Positions 8,112 through 15,451 of a stretch of 24,458 nt of DNA are shown piece after piece. Position 1 is the stretch's first letter. Every line of letters starts with the position of its first letter. A program made the translations under genes and the position numbers. The notes beneath the pieces are model-generated. The model saw only the letters and a program-made list of their open reading frames with translations. It was not told the origin of the DNA and did no database searches. This DNA comes from JAQAZP01 sp032127265 (GTDB lineage Bacteria > Acidobacteriota > JAQAZP01): assembly GCA_032127265.1 (NCBI GenBank), contig JAQAZP010000250.1, positions 1-24,458 on the forward strand. The letters are read 5' to 3'.

Positions 8112-8225
8112 GTGATATGTTCATCATGCGGTCCCGGCAACAGCTTTCATTACGCATTGTGACCACATTTCATATGGTAGCAACGACTTGGAGAGTCGCC
8201 AGCGACAGGTCACGGCACACATACC
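8112..8225 (-). mobile_element. Relic of an IS1-like element (5' end only)
   Basis: The stretch aligns with 20394-20508, the transposase-start side of the complete IS1-like element. It keeps the minus-strand ATG ATG AAC ATA TCA start (MMNIS, from 8127), the untranslated leader, and a diverged terminal inverted repeat at 8201-8225. The reading frame leaves the family after MMNIS and soon meets a stop. The element lies downstream of the lipase-like gene in the same orientation as the second IS1-like element downstream of the FG-GAP gene. Confidence 0.75.
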
Positions 8226-8447
8226 CGTCAGGGGATAGCGTTTTGCTTTTATGAATGGGCGCTATATGGTAGCCTGCGTCAGGTGTTCATCTTATCCAGA
8301 ACACGCTCCGGGTTGAGAACATGTTGGTTGTATCGGTCGCCGGTTGATTCAGCCGGCCTGGTCTTTACCGCCAGAGCGTCTCGGGAAACGAAATGAATAC
8401 CACCCTTCCTTCCCGGGAGTTATGTACGCCAAAGGACGTTCTCAACC
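8226..8447. other. Leader region of the signalling operon, with a very diverged repeat-like stretch
   Basis: Around 8284-8335 the order ttcatctta ... AACATGTTGGTTGTAT resembles ttcatcata ... AACTTGTTGATTATAA in the element copy at 20528-20632. That copy likewise directly follows an IS1-like end. The similarity is weak and gapped. No clear promoter was found. The ribosome binding site of the next gene is probably AAAGGA, about 11 nt before 8448. Confidence 0.3.
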
Positions 8448-8669
8448 ATGCCGATCATCACGATTTCTCGTGGCACGTTCAGCGGGGGAGCAAAACTGGC
8501 CGAGAGGCTGGCGCAGGAGTTGGGTTGCTCGTGCCTCAGCCGTGAGGTGATTTCCGCAGCAGCCGATCGTTACGGGGTCCCGGCGACGGCACCGATCGCC
8601 GCCCTCGACCACGCGCCGACGCTGATGGACCGGCTCAAGCGTCAAGGGGGTCGAAGAGGTGATCAATAA
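8448..8669 (+). pseudogene. Truncated cytidylate-kinase-like gene
   Basis: The 73-residue frame opens with MPIITISRGTFSGGAKLAER. This is the P-loop-region start of the cytidylate-kinase-like family, proteins of about 200-240 residues that bind a nucleotide through the GxxxSGG-type loop. REVISAAADRYGVP follows as in the family. After about residue 65 the sequence stops matching and ends in QGGRRGDQ. About two thirds of the protein is therefore missing and activity is unlikely. The junction falls near 8636-8641, where a different frame begins to read like the end of another protein. It is the first gene position of the operon leading to the histidine kinase. Confidence 0.7.
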
Positions 8670-8697
8670 CGTTGTGATCCCCAATTACCTGGTATGA
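8641..8697 (+). pseudogene. Possible 3' fragment of a BON-domain or similar gene
   Basis: In the frame +1 to the truncated kinase, the bases read VKGVEEVINNVVIPNYLV and then a stop. The VxGVxxVxNNV pattern is like the end of a BON domain. The TGA (8695-8697) overlaps the ATG of the histidine kinase as ATGA, the usual sign of a real operon neighbour with coupled translation. I infer that a deletion joined the front of the kinase-like gene to the tail of the next gene. A frameshift within one gene is an alternative. Confidence 0.35.
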
Positions 8698-10256
8698 ACC
8701 CCTCTCCTGGTTCCGAGATGAATGAACATTCGGGTGCTCCAGCGAAAGACCCGCTGGAGTCATTCACAGAAAATGACCAGAGGCTCCTCGATGAGGCCCA
8801 GCGCGCCCTTGCCGAACGGCCGAGGATCAGCATCAGCTTCCGCATCGGCCTCAGCATGCTCCTCAATTTCTTCCTCGTCGCCAGCGCCATCGTCGCCTCG
8901 ATCACCCTGATCACGATGGTCGGCACCTCGGAAGAGTTCCTGGAAAAAGTGAACTCCTACCTCTTCGAAACGGAGCATGCCCGACGCTTCGAGAAAAACT
9001 ATCTGCTCTACGGCTCGAACCTCGACGATGCCATCACCCAGGTTCAGACCGCCCATCAACTGCTACGCAGCATGAAGGAAAACGTGGTCGATCTGGTCGG
9101 CCTGAAAACCTTTCAGGAAATCGAGGACAATCTCGACCAGTATGGCATCTTCCTCGAGAAGCTGAACGCCATCGACGAGGACCGGTCCCTTTTCCCGTCG
9201 ATGGACCGGGTCCAGATCGAACGGGAGTTGCGGAGGATGGGGGCCCAGATGCTGGCCGATGCCACCGCCCTCGCGGAAAAGGAGAAACTGCACCTGAGGA
9301 TCATGATCCGCACCTCCTGGCTGGTGGCCGCGGGCTCGCTGTTCTTCATCATGATCGTGATGTTCTTCGTCTCTTACCTTCTCCAGCGTCAGATTGCGCG
9401 GCCGCTCCGGCGGTTCGTCGAATACACCCACCGCATCGCCAGCGGCGACTACTCGCCGATCACTCCAAGCAAGAAATACCGGGACGAGTTCTCGCATCTG
9501 GCCATCGCCGCCAACAGCATGCTCCTGCAACTCAAGCAGCGCGAGATCCAGCTCGCCCGGACGAGCCGCATGGTGGCGGTGGGCACACTGACCGCCGGGA
9601 TCGCACACGAACTCAACAACCCACTGAACAATATCGGGCTCAACGCCGAGGCCCTGCTGGAAGGGCTGAGTTCCTACCCCGATGAACAGAAAGAGAAGAT
9701 GCTGGTTGACATCATGGACCAGGTCGAACGAGCCAGCGCCACGGTTCGCAATCTGCTGGACTTCACCAGGATCGAGAAGCCGATCTTCGTTGCGATAGAT
9801 TTGGCGAAGGTGATCGCGGAGGCCAGGAGGCTGCTGAGCAACGAAGCCGAACTGGCCGACGTGGAGTTCGAGGTGCAGCTCCCCCCCAACATGTCCAGGA
9901 TTCACGGAAACCCGCGGGACTTGCAGCAGGTGTTCCTCAACCTGTTTCTCAACGCCATCCAGGCGATGCCGGATGGAGGAACGATCAGCGTACTATCCTC
10001 TCCGGCACCGGAGGGTTTCATTCGCATCGAGGTGACCGATACCGGCACCGGCATCCCCGCGGAACAGTTCGGATCGATTTTCGACCCCTTCTTCACCACC
10101 AAGGAAGTGGGCGGAGGCACCGGGCTTGGTTTGTTCGTGACCTACGGGATCGTCGGAAAACACCATGGCCAACTGGAAGTGCAGAGCCGGGTCGGCAAGG
10201 GCACGACGTTCACCGTCACGATACCGATCATCTCGCCCTCCGAGAAGGAGTCCTGA
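8694..10256 (+). CDS. Membrane sensor histidine kinase with HAMP domain
   Basis: The 520-residue protein has a cytoplasmic N-terminus and a first membrane helix at ~52-76. A ~130-residue sensor region follows, including FEKNYLLYGSNLDDAI, then a second helix (~208-230) and a HAMP domain (~231-283). The dimerisation/phosphoacceptor helix carries GTLTAGIAHELNNPLNN, with His 305 as the phosphorylation site. The ATPase domain shows the N box (NLFLNAIQAMPDGG), DTGTGIP, FDPFFTTKEVGGGTGLGL and GKGTTFTVTIPI. All catalytic motifs are present, so it should be active. The start at 8694 overlaps a preceding TGA. ATG 8718 is an alternative eight codons in. The permease gene follows after 3 bp and two receiver proteins lie downstream, so the phosphate probably goes to those. 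The ligand is not evident. Confidence 0.93.
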   Translation: MNPSPGSEMNEHSGAPAKDPLESFTENDQRLLDEAQRALAERPRISISFRIGLSMLLNFFLVASAIVASITLITMVGTSEEFLEKVNSYLFETEHARRFEKNYLLYGSNLDDAITQVQTAHQLLRSMKENVVDLVGLKTFQEIEDNLDQYGIFLEKLNAIDEDRSLFPSMDRVQIERELRRMGAQMLADATALAEKEKLHLRIMIRTSWLVAAGSLFFIMIVMFFVSYLLQRQIARPLRRFVEYTHRIASGDYSPITPSKKYRDEFSHLAIAANSMLLQLKQREIQLARTSRMVAVGTLTAGIAHELNNPLNNIGLNAEALLEGLSSYPDEQKEKMLVDIMDQVERASATVRNLLDFTRIEKPIFVAIDLAKVIAEARRLLSNEAELADVEFEVQLPPNMSRIHGNPRDLQQVFLNLFLNAIQAMPDGGTISVLSSPAPEGFIRIEVTDTGTGIPAEQFGSIFDPFFTTKEVGGGTGLGLFVTYGIVGKHHGQLEVQSRVGKGTTFTVTIPIISPSEKES

Positions 10257-10259
10257 CCG

Positions 10260-11177
10260 ATGCACGTTTTCCTGCCCATCGCCGGCAACTCGATCAATAT
10301 CTTCGTCCTCGTCGGCCTGGGCGGACTGGTGGGCTTTCTCTCAGGGCTCTTCGGAGTTGGCGGCGGATTTCTCATGACCCCACTGCTGATGATGCTCGGC
10401 ATTCCCGCGACGGTGGCGGCCGCGTCCGACTCGAATCAGATCGTCGCCGCGTCAGCGTCCGGCTGCTTTGCCCATTTTCGCGAGCGCACCGTCGATATCA
10501 GGATGGGGATCTTCATGCTCATCGGGGGCGTCGCGGGCGGCACGCTCGGGGTCCAGGTGATCAAGATCCTCCGCCGCCTCGGCGAAGCGGATTTCGTCAT
10601 CACCGTGGTCTACGTGTTGATGCTCGGCGGCGTCGGCTCCTACATGTTCTTCGAGAGCCTGACCGCGCTGCGCGGGCGGCGCCCCTCGACCGCATCCGTC
10701 TCCAGGCCCTCGATCTACCGGCGGATCGTCGAGAGCCTTCCGATCAAGATGACCTTCTCCCGCTCCAAGGTGACCATCTCGGTTTTCATGCCGTTGCTGC
10801 TCGGGTTACTGGTGGGGGTCCTTGCCGCCATCATGGGCGTAGGCGGCGGGTTCATCATGGTGCCGGTTATGATCTACCTCTTGCGGATGCCGATGCACGT
10901 GGTAGTGGGAACGAGCCTGTTCCAGATCCTCTTCACCTGCGCAAACGTCACCATCCTCCAGTCGTACATTAACCACACCGTGGATTTTGTCCTTGTGCTG
11001 CTGCTGCTCATCGGCTCGGTCATCGGCGCCCAGATCGGAGTGCGGTTGGGGCGCCGGCTGAAGGCCGATCAGCTGAAGATCCTGATGGCGGTGCTGGTGC
11101 TGGGGGTAATGCTGAAGATGCTGCTGGGGCTGCTCATCACACCGGCCATCCTCCTCGCTTACAAGGGCGGTCACTGA
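10260..11177 (+). CDS. TSUP family (TauE/SafE-type) membrane permease
   Basis: The 305-residue integral membrane protein has about eight hydrophobic helices in two homologous halves. Each half carries the family glycine motif: GLFGVGGGFLMTPLLMMLG at the start, then IMGVGGGFIMVPVMIYLLRM. Each is followed by an A/V-rich helix with S/T (ATVAAASDSNQIVAASASG and HVVVGTSLFQILFT). TSUP members move sulfite, sulfonates or other organic anions out of or into the cell; the substrate here cannot be read. GAGAAGGAG at the end of the kinase gene serves as ribosome binding site, and the next gene starts 2 bp after the stop, so it is translated as part of the kinase operon. It may double as a membrane partner of the kinase, which is inference. 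Confidence 0.9.
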   Translation: MHVFLPIAGNSINIFVLVGLGGLVGFLSGLFGVGGGFLMTPLLMMLGIPATVAAASDSNQIVAASASGCFAHFRERTVDIRMGIFMLIGGVAGGTLGVQVIKILRRLGEADFVITVVYVLMLGGVGSYMFFESLTALRGRRPSTASVSRPSIYRRIVESLPIKMTFSRSKVTISVFMPLLLGLLVGVLAAIMGVGGGFIMVPVMIYLLRMPMHVVVGTSLFQILFTCANVTILQSYINHTVDFVLVLLLLIGSVIGAQIGVRLGRRLKADQLKILMAVLVLGVMLKMLLGLLITPAILLAYKGGH

Positions 11178-11179
11178 CC

Positions 11180-11959
11180 ATGAAACTTCCGGGAACTTCC
11201 AGTACCGTTGTCGTGATACTGGCTCTCATCGCAGCCGCGGCTGTTGCCCCGGCCATCGCGTATGCCGGACCTTTGACCATCGTGCCGGAACGGGTGGCCG
11301 TCGGCCTTTTCTACGACGGAATCGATCTCGATATCCGCCTGGAACTGCCGGCGGGCTGCGATGCGGCAGCAGTACGCCTGACGGGCCGTGCGGAACGGCT
11401 GGAGCTGAAGAAGAAGGGGAAAATCGGGGGTGTCCTCTGGATGAGCGTGGGGGAGGTGACCTTCGAGGATGTCCCCTCGGTCTACCTCCTGGCAACTTCC
11501 GGGCCGCTGGAAGAGCTGGCGCCGCCGGAGGTGCTGGCGCATTGGAAACTGGGCTATCACACGGTGATTTCCGCACCGCCGGGAGACAGCACCCTGCTCG
11601 CCGAACTGGTGAAGCTGAAGGAGAACGACCACCTCTTCGCCATCGCGGAGGGAGGGCTCCGCCCGTCCGGCGGGGCAAGAGATGACCGGGGCAGCCGGGT
11701 ATTGACCGGTTCGTTCCAGCTGCCCGCCCGGGCGCCGGCCGGGGAATACCTGGTCGAGTTGTTCGCCTTCCAGGACCGACAGGGCGTCCCCCTTGCCTCG
11801 GCCAGGGTAACCGTCGAGCAGGTTGGGATCGTCCGCACCTTGAATGATCTGGCCGTACACCACGGCCTGCTCTACGGCATCGCCGCAGTGATCAGCGCCG
11901 TGGCGGTCGGACTTCTCACCGGCCTGATCTTCAGCGGGAAATCTGGTGGCGTTCATTGA
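11180..11959 (+). CDS. TIGR02186-like membrane-anchored periplasmic protein
   Basis: The 259-residue protein has an N-terminal signal sequence (TVVVILALIAAAAVAPAIAY), a beta-rich extracytoplasmic part, and a C-terminal membrane helix (LLYGIAAVISAVAVGLLTGL) with a short cytoplasmic tail. The opening of the mature part (LTIVPERVAVGLFYDGIDLD) and the overall layout match the uncharacterised TIGR02186 family. Members of that family are commonly found beside TSUP permeases. The gene starts 2 bp after the permease stop and ends inside the ribosome binding site of the next gene, so co-translation is strong. A role as accessory subunit of the permease or as a periplasmic sensor is likely but unproven. 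The family assignment is from memory of pattern and order, not a search. Confidence 0.7.
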   Translation: MKLPGTSSTVVVILALIAAAAVAPAIAYAGPLTIVPERVAVGLFYDGIDLDIRLELPAGCDAAAVRLTGRAERLELKKKGKIGGVLWMSVGEVTFEDVPSVYLLATSGPLEELAPPEVLAHWKLGYHTVISAPPGDSTLLAELVKLKENDHLFAIAEGGLRPSGGARDDRGSRVLTGSFQLPARAPAGEYLVELFAFQDRQGVPLASARVTVEQVGIVRTLNDLAVHHGLLYGIAAVISAVAVGLLTGLIFSGKSGGVH

Positions 11960-11969
11960 GGAGGTTGGT

Positions 11970-14900
11970 GTGAAACTCCTTGACCTGATCCGACGACGAC
12001 GACCCGGCCTGACCCTGGAGACGCTGCGGAAGCGGTTCGAGTGCTTTCGCCGCCTCCTTGAACAGAACAACCATGTGCTGAAACTGATCACCGATGCCGG
12101 CGAGAAACTCGGCGGGGAGTATCTCTTCGACACCCGCTACCTCGAGGAACTGGACGCCCGGTTGGCCGAGGCGGTCTCCGCGGTGGTCCGCAGCCTCGGC
12201 GAGATCTCCGGGAACCGTTACCCGGCCCTGGGCCGGGCCTTCGACCGCATCCAGGGCGCCGTCCATGCCTGCGTAGCGCAGCAGGACACCGCCGCCGCGA
12301 TGCCGCTGATCATCGGTCTCGACGAGGTCGGGACCGAGCTGGCGGATGCGGCAGGGAACAAGATCGCGCGGCTGGGCGAAGTCCGCCGGCTCGGGATTCC
12401 GGTCCCCGACGGCTTCGTGGTCACCGTGCGCGCGGCGAACCTGCTCCTCGGCGGCCCGCATTTCGAGCCGCTGCTTGCCGCCATCCGCAAGGGAGATGTG
12501 GCGGCCGCGGCCGGCCTGGCTGCGGCCCTGGCGTCGGCAGAGCCGCCCCCACCAGTCGTCCGGGCCATTCGCCAGGCCCTTTCCACCTGGGACCGCTCGG
12601 CGCGTTTCGCCGTGCGCAGCAGTGCCGTCGGCGAGGACGGAGAGGTGAGTTTCGCCGGACAGTACACCACGGAGCTCAACGTACCCCCCGAACAGCTGCC
12701 CGCGGCCTGGCTCACCGTGGTGGCCAGCCTCTTCTCCGCCCGGGTGGCGGAGTACCGCCAAAGGCACGGGTTTCCCCCGGAACCCGAGGGAATGGCCGTC
12801 GGGGTTCTGCACATGGTCCCGGCAGCGGCGAGCGGCGTCATCTACACCGTGGACCCGATGGAACCGGACCGCAACGTCCTCATCGTCACCGCCGGGCCGG
12901 GCCTGGGGCTCTCGGTGGTGAACGGGCGATCGGCGGTGGACCGCTTCGACGTCTCCCGCGACCGGCCCTACCCGGTCATATCCCGGCAGATCGCCGACAA
13001 GCCGGAAATGTGGGTCGCAGCACCAGACCGTGACGTGCGCGCCGCGGCCGTGCCGAACGAACAGCGGACGGCCCCGGCAGTCGGCGACGAGATCCTATCC
13101 TCCCTGGCGGAGATTGCGCTGCGCATCGAGCGGCACATGAAAACTCCCCAGGACATCGAGTGGGCGCTCGGCCCGGACAACCGGTTGGTGGTGCTGCAGG
13201 CCCGCCCGCTGCGCGTCGACCCGGAAAAACGGCCGCCGGGCGGGAACCTCTCGCGGGTGCGCGAGCGCTACCCGAAACTGATGGAGGGCCGGGGGGAGGT
13301 GGCCTGCCGGGGGGTGGCCGCCGGCCCGGTGTTCGTCATCGGGGCCGACGGGAGCGCCGAGGGCTTCCATCCGGGGGACATCCTGGTCACCAGGCAGGCC
13401 TCGCCCCGCCTGACCCCGCTTGCCGCGGTCGCCGGCGCCCTGATTTGCGATTTCGGCACGGTCACCGGGCACCTGGCCACCGTGGCCCGCGAGTTCCGCA
13501 TCCCGATGCTGGTCAACACCCTGGAGGCCACCCGGATCCTGCAGCCGGGGACGGTGGCCACGGTGGACGCCGAAGAGAACATCGTCTACCAGGGAAAGGT
13601 CGGGGAATTGCTGCTCCACGAACTGCTCGGCGGCCAGCGCTACCAGGAGACCCCGGAGTTCCGGGTGTTGCGGCGCATGCTCCGGCACATCGCCCCCCTG
13701 CATCTCCGGGACCCCGGCGCCTCGACCTTCTCGCCCGATCACTGCCGGACATACCACGACATTCTCCGCTTCGCCCACGAGCGGGCCCTGGCCGAGCTCA
13801 ACCGCCTCGAAGGAATCCGGCTGGGGGCAGCCGGGGCCCGCCTCCTCGACCTGGAGATCCCTCTCGACCTGTCGGTCATCGACCTCGGCGGCGGCACCGC
13901 TGCGGCGGCGCGGCGGGGAATGCTGGCCCTCGAGGAGGTGACCTCGCAGCCCCTGAAGCTCCTCTTGCAGGGGTTGCTGACGCCAGGGGTCTGGAACACC
14001 GATCCGGCGGAAATGGACCTGGAGGGATTCATGGCCAGCGCCACGCGGGCCGGCCCCCTGACCGTGCCCGGCGCCGACTCCGTCCAGCGCAACGTGGCGA
14101 TCGTCGCCGGGAACTACGTTAACCTCAACCTCCGCGTGGGCTACCATTTCAACGTCGTCGACGCCTCGATCAGCGATGAGCCTGAATACAACTATATCCT
14201 CTTCCGTTTCGTCGGCGGCGTGACGGACGTCACCCGGCGGACGAGGCGGGCCAGGCTCCTGGCAACCATTTTGGCCCATTACGATTTTCGAACGGACCAG
14301 GAAGGGGACCTGATCCTCGCGCGGCTCCAAACCGTTCCCCGCCCTATCTGCGAAAAGCACCTGAAAATGATCGGACGGCTGATTGGTTTCTCGCGCCAGC
14401 TGGACATCCTGCTGCGCAGCGACGAGGTGATCGATCGGCTGGTAGCGAATTTTCTCAGTGGGAAGTACGATGCTTCGCTCAACGCAGACCCAACAAAGGA
14501 GCAGAAGATGACCAGTACAATTGAGGTGATGGTTCTCGACGACGAGCCGACCGTCTGCGAGCGGCTCAAGGATTACCTGGAGCAACAGGGAATGGCGGTG
14601 GAGACCTTCGTGGACAGCGCCACGGCGGTCCAGCGGCTGGTGGAGAAGTGCTTCCACGTCGTCGTGACCGACCTGAAGATGAAGGGACCGACCGGGATCG
14701 ACGTGCTCGTCACCGTGAAACGGCAGGAACTTCCGACCCAGGTCATCATCATCACCGGCTACCGTACCATCGAGGCCACGCGCGGTGCTGAATTCGCCGG
14801 AGCGTTCGGTTTCGTGGACAAGCCGTTCCGGATGGAAGGTCTGGGAACGATGGTGAAGAAAGCGGCCAAAAAAGCCAGAAAGATGCCCTGGCCCGCATAG
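11970..14900 (+). CDS. PEP-synthase-like phosphotransfer protein fused to a response-regulator receiver domain
   Basis: The 976-residue protein starts at GTG 11970, with GAGGAGG 5 nt upstream. A GTG at 11946 is in frame but has no ribosome binding site. After a ~110-residue helical N-region comes the PEP-synthase/PPDK-type ATP-grasp domain: GNKIARLGEVRRLGIPVPDG (~129), FAVRSSAVGEDGEVSFAGQY, SGVIYTVDP and DIEWALGP...VVLQARPL. The swivelling phosphohistidine domain follows, with TGHLATVAREFRIPMLV and His ~501. The usual C-terminal PEP/pyruvate TIM barrel is absent; residues ~540-840 form a different, unrecognised domain. Residues 847-976 are a complete receiver domain (LDDEP, phospho-Asp ~901 in VVTDLKM, IITGY, VDKPF). 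ATP-dependent phosphorylation of the His is expected from the family. The acceptor is unknown and could be a protein rather than pyruvate. It follows the TIGR02186-like gene directly. Confidence 0.85.
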   Translation: MKLLDLIRRRRPGLTLETLRKRFECFRRLLEQNNHVLKLITDAGEKLGGEYLFDTRYLEELDARLAEAVSAVVRSLGEISGNRYPALGRAFDRIQGAVHACVAQQDTAAAMPLIIGLDEVGTELADAAGNKIARLGEVRRLGIPVPDGFVVTVRAANLLLGGPHFEPLLAAIRKGDVAAAAGLAAALASAEPPPPVVRAIRQALSTWDRSARFAVRSSAVGEDGEVSFAGQYTTELNVPPEQLPAAWLTVVASLFSARVAEYRQRHGFPPEPEGMAVGVLHMVPAAASGVIYTVDPMEPDRNVLIVTAGPGLGLSVVNGRSAVDRFDVSRDRPYPVISRQIADKPEMWVAAPDRDVRAAAVPNEQRTAPAVGDEILSSLAEIALRIERHMKTPQDIEWALGPDNRLVVLQARPLRVDPEKRPPGGNLSRVRERYPKLMEGRGEVACRGVAAGPVFVIGADGSAEGFHPGDILVTRQASPRLTPLAAVAGALICDFGTVTGHLATVAREFRIPMLVNTLEATRILQPGTVATVDAEENIVYQGKVGELLLHELLGGQRYQETPEFRVLRRMLRHIAPLHLRDPGASTFSPDHCRTYHDILRFAHERALAELNRLEGIRLGAAGARLLDLEIPLDLSVIDLGGGTAAAARRGMLALEEVTSQPLKLLLQGLLTPGVWNTDPAEMDLEGFMASATRAGPLTVPGADSVQRNVAIVAGNYVNLNLRVGYHFNVVDASISDEPEYNYILFRFVGGVTDVTRRTRRARLLATILAHYDFRTDQEGDLILARLQTVPRPICEKHLKMIGRLIGFSRQLDILLRSDEVIDRLVANFLSGKYDASLNADPTKEQKMTSTIEVMVLDDEPTVCERLKDYLEQQGMAVETFVDSATAVQRLVEKCFHVVVTDLKMKGPTGIDVLVTVKRQELPTQVIIITGYRTIEATRGAEFAGAFGFVDKPFRMEGLGTMVKKAAKKARKMPWPA
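14508..14900 (+). CDS. Possible internal start giving a free receiver-domain protein
   Basis: Inside the fusion gene and in frame, AAAGGAG lies 6 nt before ATG 14508 (MTSTIEVMVLDDEP). This would give a 130-residue stand-alone receiver, exactly the length of the next gene's product (both 393 bp). The linker just before it (SLNADPTKEQK) is charged and non-domain. The fusion may have arisen by loss of a stop between two genes, with the old start still usable. Expression of the short form is inference. Confidence 0.4.
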   Translation: MTSTIEVMVLDDEPTVCERLKDYLEQQGMAVETFVDSATAVQRLVEKCFHVVVTDLKMKGPTGIDVLVTVKRQELPTQVIIITGYRTIEATRGAEFAGAFGFVDKPFRMEGLGTMVKKAAKKARKMPWPA

Positions 14901-14950
14901 TGCGCCGGCCCTGCAGGCGCGGGCGGCTTTTGCCAGAACGGAGGAAGACC

Positions 14951-15343
14951 ATGCCCCCGAATTTCCGGATCCTCATTGTTGACGACGAAAACATTGTCTG
15001 TGACCGGCTTGGCGCGGAAATGGCCCGGGCCGGGTATCAAGTGCAAACTTTCACCGAGAGCAGCGCCGCTCTCGACTATCTCTCGGAAAACCGGGTGGAC
15101 GTGGTCATCACCGACATCAAGATGCACGGGCCGAGCGGTATCGAGGTGATGCGCTTCATCAATGAGCGTTATCCCACGACGAAAGTGATCGTGATCACCG
15201 GCTTCGCCACCGTGGAGACGGCCAGGGAGGCGCTCAAGGGCGGCGCTGTCGATTTCATCCCCAAGCCGTTCAAGATTCGGGACCTCCGCGAGCTCGTCGC
15301 CCGCCTCCTCGAAAAACCTGGCCCGCAGCCGGAGGGTTCATAA
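14951..15343 (+). CDS. Single-domain response regulator (CheY-like receiver)
   Basis: The 130-residue protein is a receiver domain and nothing else: acidic pair in IVDDEN, phospho-Asp 55 in VVITDIKMHGPSG, conserved Thr in VIVITGFA and Lys in FIPKPF. There is no DNA-binding or enzymatic output domain, so it should act by protein contact or as a phosphate relay or sink. ATG 14951 is chosen because CGGAGGAAG sits just upstream. The open frame extends back to 14900 but has no signal there. It closely resembles the receiver at the end of the preceding fusion (VLDDEPTVCERL vs IVDDENIVCDRL, DLKMKGPTGIDV vs DIKMHGPSGIEV), so the two are a tandem duplication. It is the last gene of the operon. An IS66 element begins 31 bp after its stop. 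Confidence 0.92.
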   Translation: MPPNFRILIVDDENIVCDRLGAEMARAGYQVQTFTESSAALDYLSENRVDVVITDIKMHGPSGIEVMRFINERYPTTKVIVITGFATVETAREALKGGAVDFIPKPFKIRDLRELVARLLEKPGPQPEGS

Positions 15344-15451
15344 CACTTCTGGATCTTCCTTTCCAGGATATGGGTAAACGTCCGAGCATCTGCACCCCCA
15401 CATACATCGCCAGCCTCGGTCAGCGGATCTTTTGACACGGAACCAGTGGGA

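Noticed and set aside
13095..14657. Minus-strand open frame (520 codons) opposite the PEP-synthase-like gene
   Set aside because: Shadow of the GC-rich plus-strand gene; no recognisable domain or start signal.
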